Assembly: GCF_000007345.1 (NCBI RefSeq)
Contig: NC_003552.1
Span: 4,216,001 to 4,280,000 of the forward strand
Length of the DNA: 64,000 bases
From: Methanosarcina acetivorans C2A
GTDB lineage: Archaea > Halobacteriota > Methanosarcinia > Methanosarcinales > Methanosarcinaceae
Direction: 5' to 3'
Part shown: positions 9,583-16,563 of the stretch, piece by piece
Position numbering within the stretch: the stretch's first letter is position 1
Layout of the letters: the number at the start of each line of letters is the position of its first letter
Notes under the pieces: generated by a model
The model's database searches: none
The model's input: the letters and a program-made list of their open reading frames with translations, nothing else
What the model was told of the DNA's origin: nothing
Translations under genes and position numbers: made by a program

Positions 9583-10425
9583 TTAAAAATATTCAATCTG
9601 CAGGCCAACTCCGACTTCTTTAAGCCTGCAAACCTTTGAAAGCTCAATTTTTGAGTTTAAGTCCGTACAGTGGCAGGCGTGGACGCATCCGGGGTCAAGT
9701 TTTTTAAGGTAGTCAAGGGTCCCGCGCATCCGTTCTTCTGAGGGTTCCAGAAGATGAAAGCCGCCTACTATGTCAAGGATCCTGCTGTCTCCACAGACTT
9801 CCTTTGCATATTCGGTAATATTGCAGATCCCGGAGTGGGAACAGCCCGTGATGATTACGAGCCCTGCTTCTGCCATATATACGAGTGCCGTGTCGTCCGG
9901 AAGGAGGTCGGGAATTTTGTTCCCCTCGCTGTCTCGCACATATCCGACAGCTGCCTCTGCCTCAAAAGCGAAGTTCCCGGGGATTTCCCCAAGGAAAACG
10001 AGCCTCTCGCTAAGCCAGAAGGGAGTACCTGAGAGCTGTAACCTGAAGTGTTCTGAAAGCTTTTTGGGAGTGAACAGACTCCCGATTTCCCCCATCCCTT
10101 CAATTTTTTTGCTTTCGAAGGCCAGGGGATGGGCAACGAGAACCGGCGACCTGCCGGGCAGCCTTTCTATCCCTGCTTCCGTGAATAAACGGATCAGAGG
10201 TCCGAGTCCCCAGCTGTGGTCCAGGTGCCCATGGGAGAGGACCAGGTAATCAAGGTCCAGAAGTGAAAGCCCCATTTTCCGGGCATTTGTAAGGAATATA
10301 TCCGAATACCCGGTATCAAAAAGAACTCGTGCGCCCGAATACTCCAGCAGAAAAGACAAACCGGGCTCGGCAAAGAAATACCTGTCAATAAGGGTGTTAT
10401 TATCAACAAGGACGGTGAGTTTCAT
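9583..10425 (-). CDS. MBL-fold metallo-hydrolase
   Basis: A 280-residue protein with the metallo-beta-lactamase signature S-H-G-H-L-D-H (His65, His67, Asp69, His70). It also has I-T-G-C-S-H-S-G (late His ligand) and D-I-V-G-G-F-H-L (C-terminal His), predicting a two-metal site. It resembles the group annotated as 7,8-dihydropterin-6-methyl-4-(beta-D-ribofuranosyl)-aminobenzene-5'-phosphate synthase-like, an enzyme type of methanopterin metabolism. That activity is not proven for most relatives. It is cytoplasmic, with ATG 10425 as start. No operon partner is evident. Confidence 0.85.
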   Translation of the reverse strand: MKLTVLVDNNTLIDRYFFAEPGLSFLLEYSGARVLFDTGYSDIFLTNARKMGLSLLDLDYLVLSHGHLDHSWGLGPLIRLFTEAGIERLPGRSPVLVAHPLAFESKKIEGMGEIGSLFTPKKLSEHFRLQLSGTPFWLSERLVFLGEIPGNFAFEAEAAVGYVRDSEGNKIPDLLPDDTALVYMAEAGLVIITGCSHSGICNITEYAKEVCGDSRILDIVGGFHLLEPSEERMRGTLDYLKKLDPGCVHACHCTDLNSKIELSKVCRLKEVGVGLQIEYF

Positions 10426-10498
10426 AAAGTGTTTATTTTGCCTGCGGTCTATAATAGCATTATTACCAAATGTCCTGAAAAGCCAACCCGTGAAATCT

Positions 10499-10798
10499 TT
10501 ACATCCTTGCCTTTTCCTTATTCAGTGCATCTATTTTTGCCTGAATCTCATCCTTCTGCTGTTTGTACCTGATTTTGATTTCTTTAACCTCTTTGTAGAT
10601 AAGCATGCTTTCGTCGCTGATTCCTTTCATTGCCTCTATATGCATTACGAGTTCATCTACCCCTTCGTCAAGTCGCGGTTCTACTTCCCTCCATTCTGTA
10701 TACTTAGCCTCTAATTCTTCCTTACTTTTGTCATCAAGATCAAAGATCTCATCCCAGAGGTCCATGATCTGGCTGTCTATCTCTTCTTTAGTAGGCAT
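10499..10798 (-). CDS. Small coiled-coil hypothetical protein
   Basis: A 99-residue, strongly charged and almost entirely helical protein (M-P-T-K-E-E-I-D...; the second half K-E-V-K-E-I-K-I-R-Y-K-Q-Q-K-D-E-I is a coiled coil). No known domain is seen. ATG 10798 is preceded on its strand by AGGGGGAGAATATA, a strong ribosome-binding site, which supports it being real. It lies 73 bases upstream of the MBL-fold gene on the same strand, so the two may be co-transcribed. Confidence 0.65.
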   Translation of the reverse strand: MPTKEEIDSQIMDLWDEIFDLDDKSKEELEAKYTEWREVEPRLDEGVDELVMHIEAMKGISDESMLIYKEVKEIKIRYKQQKDEIQAKIDALNKEKARM

Positions 10799-11272
10799 TA
10801 TATTCTCCCCCTGTTCGTTAAATCTTTTTATAAGGGCACTCTTATTAATTTATTTCAGTAACTTTTTTCTGTCAGCTTTCAGGCCGGCTTTTTCAACCTG
10901 TGCCGGTATAATTAATAGTACTTTTATTTGTTCAAAAGATAAATTTGTTGTGGAGAAGAACCTCAAAGTCAAAGATTGCCGGTCCTGTCAAGAATTTTCC
11001 ATTCCGGAGTCCTGGTTGAAGTTTTATGATTTTGAGGATTTTGTTGAGGACCGGTTTGGTACGGATCAAAAACTGATGAGAGGTGGGGGGAGAGAGGGGA
11101 GCAGTAGGTGCCGGAAATATATTTTAACAGAAATACAACGAGAATCCCTTTGAAATCAGCTTTTCTATAATCTTCTTTCTGAAACAGACCTGCAAAGAGT
11201 AAACGAGGAGTTAACACAGCTATAAATAAAATCATTGGAATGTGATTTATATCTGAAAGACGAGACCAATCA
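10799..11272. other. Intergenic region with one doubtful small frame
   Basis: Mostly AT-rich. A GTG-started plus-strand frame at 10950-11153 encodes 67 residues with D-C-R-S-C-Q-E-F near the start. Its codon use and lack of a ribosome-binding site make it weak, and I do not call it a gene. The last 50 bases form the promoter of the HicB-like gene. Confidence 0.5.
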
Positions 11273-11431
11273 ATGAGAGAATTTACTGTTGTTATTGAAC
11301 AGGACGAAGATGGGGTTTACGTAGCTTCTGTGCCTGAACTTCCAGGATGCCACACCCAGGCAGAGACGCTTGATGAATTAAACAGGAGAATTAAAGAAGC
11401 AATCGAATTATACCTTGAGGTTGAAGCCTAA
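11273..11431 (+). CDS. hicB: HicB-like antitoxin (orphan, copy 1)
   Basis: A 52-residue protein with the HicB core: F-T-V-V-I-E-Q-D-E-D-G-V-Y-V-A-S-V-P-E-L-P-G-C-H-T-Q-A, then T-L-D-E-L-N and an I-K-E-A-I-E-L-Y-L-E helix. This is the partial RNase H-like fold that blocks HicA toxins. It has no C-terminal DNA-binding domain and no hicA next to it. It is nearly identical in its core to the gene at 13506, so the two are recent duplicates. It is easily missed because of its length. Confidence 0.8.
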   Translation: MREFTVVIEQDEDGVYVASVPELPGCHTQAETLDELNRRIKEAIELYLEVEA

Positions 11432-11526
11432 CAATTTAAAAGAGACCTTTAAAAGAGACCTTAAGATTTGACAATATTAGACAAAACAGCCGTTCAAATT
11501 ACTATTTTCTTTAACCTGTACTTCTT

Positions 11527-11682
11527 TTAACCTGTCACTTCAAGAACAAGCTGGATGGCTTCCTTAACGTTTTCAAGCGCCTTTTCTTTTGTATCTCCTT
11601 CGCTAATGGCCGCAGGAATTTCAAAGCACTGGGCGGTATAGCCTCCTTCCTCAGATTCTTCAAGTTTAATTGTAAACCGCAT
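11527..11682 (-). CDS. hicB: HicB-like antitoxin (orphan, minus strand)
   Basis: A 51-residue protein: M-R-F-T-I-K-L-E-E-S-E-E-G-G-Y-T-A-Q-C-F-E-I-P, then S-E-G-D-T-K-E-K-A-L-E-N-V-K-E-A-I. The G-G-Y-x-A/V and G-D/E-T-x-x-E-A pattern is the HicB core. It lacks a DNA-binding tail and an adjacent hicA. It is more distant from the two plus-strand copies than they are from each other. ATG 11682 and TAA at 11527-11529 are clear. Confidence 0.75.
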   Translation of the reverse strand: MRFTIKLEESEEGGYTAQCFEIPAAISEGDTKEKALENVKEAIQLVLEVTG

Positions 11683-11864
11683 AAAAAATAATTGGTGATT
11701 TTGTTATTAATCTACTTCTTATACCAGAACCGGACTGATTGTCCTGCAAGGAATAAACCACAATTATCAAAAGGATAGATAGAGTCGGATAAAATTACAA
11801 AACTTGGAAGAAAAGCTTCTCTCTAGAAGATTCGGATGTGAAGAAATCAAAGAAGCTTGATAAA

Positions 11865-12071
11865 TTATTCATCAGTCATTCCTGCTTGCCGAATAATGGA
11901 CTTTAAAGTTCCTGCAGGTATTTCTGAATGATCTGGAATAATAACAATATGCGTTTCAGTCAAAACCACCTTTTTCATATTGATGTGACTGCCTCTGAGA
12001 TACAACCTGAAATCCATGGCTGCTGAGAGCCCTCATGACTTCACGAGTGACAGAGTGGGAAGTTTTGGCAT
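11865..12071 (-). pseudogene. hicA: hicA mRNA interferase with two frameshifts
   Basis: The start reads M-P-K-L-P-T-L-S, the normal HicA N-terminus. After Ser8 the HicA sequence continues one frame over (R-E-V-M-R-A-L-S-S-H-G-F-Q-V-V-S-Q-R) and then returns to the first frame (G-S-H-I-N ... V-I-I-P-D-H-S-E-I-P-A-G-T-L-K-S-I-I-R-Q-A-G). The catalytic His of the G-S-H motif is still present, but no single frame encodes it. The first shift fits one lost base near 12045-12050, the second two lost or one gained base near 11993-11997. The toxin should be dead. Confidence 0.8.
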
Positions 12072-12285
12072 GAAAAGAGACCTCTACCGTTGTAGTAAAA
12101 AACTGTCCGGCAGCCGGGATCTGGGAATTTTCATCCTCGAGGTAGAGTTCAATTGCCTCCTTCAGATTCTCAATGGCTTCTTCAATTGTTTCTCCCTGGC
12201 TTGCAATATCAAGCTCAGGACACCAGGAAACATACCACTTTCCTTCCTTCTGAACGACAGCTGAAAATCTGTACGTTTCTCCCAT
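11956..12285 (-). CDS. hicB: HicB antitoxin reading into the broken hicA
   Basis: Residues 1-70 are a full HicB core: Y-R-F-S-A-V-V-Q-K-E-G-K-W-Y-V-S-W-C-P-E-L-D-I-A-S-Q-G-E-T, then E-A-I-E-N-L-K-E-A-I-E-L-Y-L-E and a F-F-T-T-T-V-E-V-S tail. No stop separates it from hicA. Its frame continues through the frameshifted middle of hicA, so the last 38 residues are HicA-derived. In the ancestral pair hicA began inside the end of hicB at ATG 12071. The antitoxin part looks intact although the toxin is broken. Confidence 0.8.
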   Translation of the reverse strand: MGETYRFSAVVQKEGKWYVSWCPELDIASQGETIEEAIENLKEAIELYLEDENSQIPAAGQFFTTTVEVSFHAKTSHSVTREVMRALSSHGFQVVSQRQSHQYEKGGFD

Positions 12286-12545
12286 AATTAAGAGATTTCC
12301 TCAGTGCTATAAAACGTTTCTTTTAAGGCTACTCGTCTGGATTCTGGTGTGTTAACCCTTTAGTCATGAAACCTCCTATGAAAAGCGGTGAAGAGCAGCA
12401 ACCTGGTCATGAATGCACAGGAAAGTACCGAGATTTTTTATTTATTGAATTAACCTTTTAATCCTAAACAAAAGATAGCTTTTAAATCTAAAAACTTGAT
12501 TAATGTTAACATTAGATGAGCGGATAATAAAGGAGAATATTACTT

Positions 12546-13478
12546 ATGGAAATGTCCGAGAATGCAGAGAAAGATTTCAACAATATGAACAAAATGTTTA
12601 AGGAAATGGTTGGACCTGGCAGCAAGACAGCCATGGGAGTTTTACTTGTCAGATTCTTTGAATCTCAGAAGCCTGAAAACGAACGAATCTGTTATGATCC
12701 ATATGCAGTCTACTTCATCAACCCGGAGACTTTGGAGTGGGGAGCTAACCATCCGGATGAAGCAGGAAAAATGCATGAGCAACTGGACAGATTTTTTCCG
12801 GGAAGAAATAACTCAATCGTTGCTAGAGTCAGATTTTTTGACGATTTTGTGAAAAAGTCAATCGATGAAGGTATAGAGCAACTGGTTATATTAGGTGCAG
12901 GATATGATTCACGTGCCTATCGGATTGAAGGATTGGAGAAGATCAAAACTTTCGAGGTAGACCATCCTGCTACGCAAAATCTCAAAATGGAAAAACTAAA
13001 AATAATCTTTGGAAGTTTGCCGGATCATGTTGTCTATGTCCCTTGCAATTTAGAAACCGAAGACTTCGGTCAAAGGTTGATAGACATGGGATATAACCGG
13101 CATGTTAAGACTCTCTTCCTGATGGAGGGGCTCTTAATGTACCTCCAGCCAGGGGTGGTAGACGAGATCTTATCTTTTATTGTAAAGAACTCAGGAAAGA
13201 ACAGTAGCATTCTCTTCGATTATTTTCCCCAATCTGCAGTTGATGGAAGTTCCAAGCTTGAGGCGGGAAGGAATATTCGGAATCAAGTGTCACAGCTGGG
13301 AGAACCATTTAAGTTCGGTATCAAGGAAGGAACTGTTGAGACATTCCTTACACAGCGTGGATTTACACAGGCATGCAATGTAACCATGGAAGACTGTAAA
13401 AAAGCCTATTTTCAAGGAATAAATAAAAACAGAATAGTTGATAGCCTGAAGTCTTTCGTCTACGCCGTTGTTCAATAA
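12546..13478 (+). CDS. LCMT/COG3315-type SAM-dependent methyltransferase
   Basis: A 310-residue protein of the leucine carboxyl methyltransferase-like group (COG3315). It shows V-I-L-G-A-G-Y-D-S-R-A-Y-R-I (SAM-binding loop, about residues 115-128), F-E-V-D-H-P-A-T-Q and F-L-M-E-G-L-L-M-Y-L. Relatives methylate carboxyl or hydroxyl groups of small metabolites; the substrate here is unknown. ATG 12546 follows AAAGGAGAATATTACTT. It stands between HicB-like genes in the accessory zone, and a TATA-like element lies near 12480. Confidence 0.85.
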   Translation: MEMSENAEKDFNNMNKMFKEMVGPGSKTAMGVLLVRFFESQKPENERICYDPYAVYFINPETLEWGANHPDEAGKMHEQLDRFFPGRNNSIVARVRFFDDFVKKSIDEGIEQLVILGAGYDSRAYRIEGLEKIKTFEVDHPATQNLKMEKLKIIFGSLPDHVVYVPCNLETEDFGQRLIDMGYNRHVKTLFLMEGLLMYLQPGVVDEILSFIVKNSGKNSSILFDYFPQSAVDGSSKLEAGRNIRNQVSQLGEPFKFGIKEGTVETFLTQRGFTQACNVTMEDCKKAYFQGINKNRIVDSLKSFVYAVVQ

Positions 13479-13505
13479 ATTTATTGAATCGGCTAAAAAG
13501 AGACC

Positions 13506-13676
13506 GTGACCGAATTCGTGATTATCATCGGACAGGACGAAGATGGAGTTTACGTAGCTTCTGCGCCTGAATTTCCGGGCTGCCATACCCGGGCAATAAC
13601 ACTTGATGAACTAAACACGAGAATAAAAGAAGCAATTGAACTTTATCTTGAAGTCAAAGCCGAAAAAGAAAATTAA
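13506..13676 (+). CDS. hicB: HicB-like antitoxin (orphan, copy 2)
   Basis: A 56-residue protein from GTG 13506: F-V-I-I-I-G-Q-D-E-D-G-V-Y-V-A-S-A-P-E-F-P-G-C-H-T-R-A, then T-L-D-E-L-N-T-R-I-K-E-A-I-E-L-Y-L-E-V. Its core matches copy 1 at 11273 almost residue for residue, and the DNA is also close. It has no hicA and no DNA-binding domain. It begins 28 bases after the methyltransferase stop and may be read through from it. Confidence 0.75.
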   Translation: MTEFVIIIGQDEDGVYVASAPEFPGCHTRAITLDELNTRIKEAIELYLEVKAEKEN

Positions 13677-13745
13677 GGAATCTACCCCCTTCTTCACCCC
13701 CCTCAAACCAGACCGAAGCCGCCAAAAAAAGTTTAAAATTCCTGT

Positions 13746-14369
13746 TCACCTGTGCAGCAGCTTCTCGTTTGCGGTCAGAATCTCAACTCCCATATCGCTG
13801 AAGTCCTTATCATGGGTCACGAAGACCAGCCCTTTGGCGCGGCAGATTTCTGCAAAGAGCAGGTCGTTGAAGTCGTACTTTCCCTGTTCAAAGAAACTCA
13901 TGATTTCCGGCAGGTCTATGACATTTAAGTCGGGGTCGCAGGCAAGGGTGTTTCGGAGGATTTTCTTTACGTTTGAGGTAATGTCTTTGGCAATTGGACG
14001 GAAGCTAAGTGAGTTTCTGAAATCCTTGAACCTTGAGTAATCCGTCTGCTGTTTGAACTCGATTCTGGAAAAGGCATTGATAAATTCCGAGATTATCATG
14101 CAGTTTATGTAGATCGTACCGTTTGAGTTCCGGATTTCTCTTAAGGTTCTGGAATATATGGCAGATTTCTGGTCAGGCCAGCCTATGGGGCCGTAGATAT
14201 AGAGCCAGATATTGGTGTCAAAAAAATAACTCTGTTCAGGAGGAAAATCGTAGGTTTCTGTGGAATGGATAGGTGCCGGGCTTGGCTTCACAGGCAGGGT
14301 CTTTCCGGGGCGGAGCCTGACACTGCGCTTTAAAGGATAAACTACCGCGCGGTGGACACTCTTATGCAT
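13746..14369 (-). CDS. PIN-domain putative RNase with basic N-terminal extension
   Basis: A 207-residue protein. The PIN core begins at Y-F-F-D-T-N-I-W (Asp51). It continues with S-E-F-I-N-A-F (Glu95), K-Y-D-F-N-D (Asp166/Asp169) and F-V-T-H-D-K-D-F (Asp187/Asp189), so the acidic metal site looks complete. Residues 1-45 form a basic, Pro-rich extension not typical of VapC. Its start overlaps the last 8 bases of the upstream DUF4325 gene (same strand), so the two are translationally coupled. It probably acts as the toxin of a two-gene module. Confidence 0.82.
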   Translation of the reverse strand: MHKSVHRAVVYPLKRSVRLRPGKTLPVKPSPAPIHSTETYDFPPEQSYFFDTNIWLYIYGPIGWPDQKSAIYSRTLREIRNSNGTIYINCMIISEFINAFSRIEFKQQTDYSRFKDFRNSLSFRPIAKDITSNVKKILRNTLACDPDLNVIDLPEIMSFFEQGKYDFNDLLFAEICRAKGLVFVTHDKDFSDMGVEILTANEKLLHR

Positions 14370-14733
14370 CTTCTCCTCCTATCACATCCCTGAGAGCCTT
14401 TCTGCAGGAATACGCATGTTCAAAATAGCCTTTTGCCCTCTCCATAACCCTCTTGAGGACAGCCTCGTCTTCAGGATCAAGATCCGCAAAAGAAAGGTTT
14501 TTTTCAATCAGTTCAGCCGGAAAAGTCCCATAAAGCTGCCCCACAGCAGAATTCAAAAAAGCAGGTGTAAGTTCGTCATTCTCTGCAAAAGAGAGTTCAA
14601 CTTTTCGGTTTTTGCGGAATAAGTCTACAATTATGTCGTGCACTTTTTGCCCGTCACAGGCTGCAACACAGAAATTGCTGCCTGCAGCCTCGATAATTCT
14701 TACTTTCACCCTCTTTTCCTTAACCTTCCTCAT
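14362..14733 (-). CDS. STAS-like DUF4325 protein paired with PIN gene
   Basis: A 123-residue protein. Its middle reads E-L-T-P-A-F-L-N-S-A-V-G-Q-L-Y-G, the STAS-like DUF4325 motif (D-E-L-T-P-S-F-x-N-x-x-x-G-x-L), preceded by a strand rich in Val/Ile. DUF4325 proteins often sit next to histidine-kinase-like or toxin genes. Here the partner is a PIN nuclease with an 8-base overlap. I infer an antitoxin or sensor role. ATG 14733 is preceded by a purine-poor region, so the exact start is less sure. Confidence 0.75.
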   Translation of the reverse strand: MRKVKEKRVKVRIIEAAGSNFCVAACDGQKVHDIIVDLFRKNRKVELSFAENDELTPAFLNSAVGQLYGTFPAELIEKNLSFADLDPEDEAVLKRVMERAKGYFEHAYSCRKALRDVIGGEDA

Positions 14734-14847
14734 TCAGTCACCCCGCCCCGTGTATCAGGAAGCATAATTAGAAGCATAATTTTGAGTCGGATGCCTTAAG
14801 CCAAAAAACCTGCATCCTTTGTCATATTCCCCCAGTTTTTTTGTCAA

Positions 14848-14966
14848 TTCTTTCCTTCAATGCCTTTGCCTATTATTCTTTCCTTCAATGCCTTTTACCT
14901 ATTATTCTTTCCTTCAATGCCTTTGCTTATTATTCATTCCTTCAATGCCTTTTACCTATTATTCTT
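14848..14966. repeat. 28/29-bp tandem repeat, four copies
   Basis: Copies of a pyrimidine-rich unit (core CCTTCAATGCCTTT) start at 14854, 14882, 14911 and 14939. Spacings are 28, 29 and 28 bases, alternating two unit variants (TTTGCC/TTTTACC). The array is in the non-coding gap between the DUF4325 gene and the phosphoesterase. Confidence 0.9.
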
Positions 14967-15048
14967 TAACTCTTTTTCCTGTTACCTTCAATAACTTTAA
15001 CGGTTTACCTTTAAGCTGATTGAAATAACCCTCTCTCCTGATAGCTGT

Positions 15049-15519
15049 TCAATCGGTTTTTTTCCTGAAAAAAAGCCATCCTTTGCCCTCTTTTCCGTAC
15101 TTTGTCCTTATCAGCACATAATCGCCTTCGAGTTTTTCTCCGTGAAGCGTTACGGCAATTTCTTTCTCGTTATGTTTCTGAAGCTCGAAGCTTCCCTTGT
15201 CCCAGATCTCAACCTTTCCGGCTCCGTACTCTCCTTCGGGGATTTCTCCTTCAAAATCGGCATATTCGAGCGGATGGTCTTCAGTCTGGATGGCAAGCCT
15301 CTTAATGCCGGCACTTTCAGGTGGCTCCTTTGGGACTGCCCAGCTTTTCAGTACCCCGCCCAGTTCCAGGCGAAAATCATAATGAAGGTTAGTTGCATCA
15401 TGGCGCTGGACTACAAAAACAGGCTCATCCGAACTTTTATCCGAACTCTTTTCGACCCCGTTAGCAGGAGGTTCGGAGGTCTTTTTAAAATCTCTCTTCT
15501 TCGCATATTCCTCAAGCAT
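15049..15519 (-). CDS. Stand-alone LigD-type 3'-phosphoesterase domain
   Basis: A 156-residue protein equal to the phosphoesterase (PE) module of bacterial LigD: V-V-Q-R-H-D-A-T-N-L-H-Y-D-F-R-L-E (His, Asp and Arg metal/catalytic residues), K-S-W-A-V-P-K, the T-E-D-H-P-L-E-Y segment and P-E-G-E-Y-G-A-G. The known family removes 3'-phosphates and terminal ribonucleotides from DNA ends during end joining, and free-standing archaeal forms have been characterised biochemically. No ligase, polymerase or Ku gene is in the window. The N-terminal 30 residues are Lys/Ser-rich and probably disordered. Confidence 0.92.
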   Translation of the reverse strand: MLEEYAKKRDFKKTSEPPANGVEKSSDKSSDEPVFVVQRHDATNLHYDFRLELGGVLKSWAVPKEPPESAGIKRLAIQTEDHPLEYADFEGEIPEGEYGAGKVEIWDKGSFELQKHNEKEIAVTLHGEKLEGDYVLIRTKYGKEGKGWLFFRKKTD

Positions 15520-15675
15520 GGAAGATCAATAGAAAATATAGATGCGCCGGATATAAATGATTATGCAGTAAGGTTTGAAAAAGCGGCTTACGAAGAAGAT
15601 ATTCTTATGTTTGCCGAAAGTCTGTGAAAGAAAATCCTGAAAAATTTAAAAAAGAATCCGAAAACCGTTCTTCTT

Positions 15676-15990
15676 TCACATTCTGGCAAGTGAGTAATTG
15701 GAGTAAACCTGTAAGAATTCACTGTCAGTTTGCAGGAGCACGGTCTCAAACATCGCTAGATGGACTTTTTCCTCCCTGGCGATGTCAAGAAGAATTATAC
15801 GGATTTCCTCGTTTTTTGTCAGGTTTGCCATCTGTTCGTATAGGTTAATTGCATCCAGTTCTGCGATCATTGCAGCTCTCAGGATTTCTTTATCAAGGTC
15901 TTCCTGGTTGGTATTCTCAAGGTCTGCAATTGTTTCCGAAAACAGGCTTTTCCCCCCTGTAAGTATGCCTGTAATGATATGGAAAGACAA
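15676..15990 (-). CDS. Ferritin-like protein resembling encapsulin-cargo ferritins
   Basis: A 104-residue two-helix protein: A-E-L-D-A-I-N-L-Y-E-Q-M-A, then I-I-L-L-D-I-A-R-E-E-K-V-H. The ExxxxxxYE and EExxH pairs are the half-site of the encapsulated ferritin/rubrerythrin-like group, which completes its iron ferroxidase site by dimerising. Those proteins usually sit beside an encapsulin shell gene, but none is in the window. The start is TTG 15990 (no ATG is in frame), so the first 20 residues are uncertain. Confidence 0.75.
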   Translation of the reverse strand: MSFHIITGILTGGKSLFSETIADLENTNQEDLDKEILRAAMIAELDAINLYEQMANLTKNEEIRIILLDIAREEKVHLAMFETVLLQTDSEFLQVYSNYSLARM

Positions 15991-16563
15991 ACTTAATGTT
16001 TCTTTCTATTGGAACTAACCGTTAGAAACAGACCCTCTTAGAAATAGATCCTAGTTGAAACAGATCTCATTGAGTACTGTGGTTAATTAGGATTAAGACT
16101 ACAACAGTATCTATAAATTAATCCATTTTTCATTCTACAACTGAGTATATAATTTTTAGTTAATAATTTTTTTTATTTTGAAAAATATTTTATTTGTGAT
16201 CCAGTAAAATTTCAGATAGACTCTGACTTATTCACCTTGAGTAGTTAAATATTACAGGGCTTTAAACTCTTATTTTCAAAAAAAGTCCAATTTGAAAGCT
16301 TGTTATATACGCAAGTAATTTAATTCCTTTTTATAAAAAAATATGTTATGTTAGAAAAAAACTTATACATAAATTTCATAATTTATACATATGAATTTTA
16401 ATTCAAAATGGAGTTACTTAAGAATATTACTTCTACTGTACTCTGCTGACAATATGATTATGATTCGTATAAAGTTCTGAAATTAACCCTCAACCTGGTG
16501 CAGTTTTCTTAGTACCATCTAATCAGTTAACCAGAAATTTACCCTAGCCGAGGCCGATAATTC
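15991..16563. other. AT-rich intergenic region
   Basis: About 570 bases, very AT-rich with long A/T runs, and no plausible gene on either strand. GAAATAGATC/GAAACAGATC motifs repeat near 16039-16066. It probably holds divergent promoters for the ferritin-like gene and the protease. Confidence 0.65.

Noticed and set aside
10950-11153. 67-residue GTG-started frame with a CxxC
   Set aside because: No ribosome-binding site, low-complexity Gly/Arg stretch and no recognisable family; mentioned only within the intergenic entry.
14848-14966. Possible CRISPR array
   Set aside because: The 28/29-bp units are contiguous with no unique spacers; it is a simple tandem repeat. The same applies to the 13-, 20-, 22-, 24- and 28-bp arrays.
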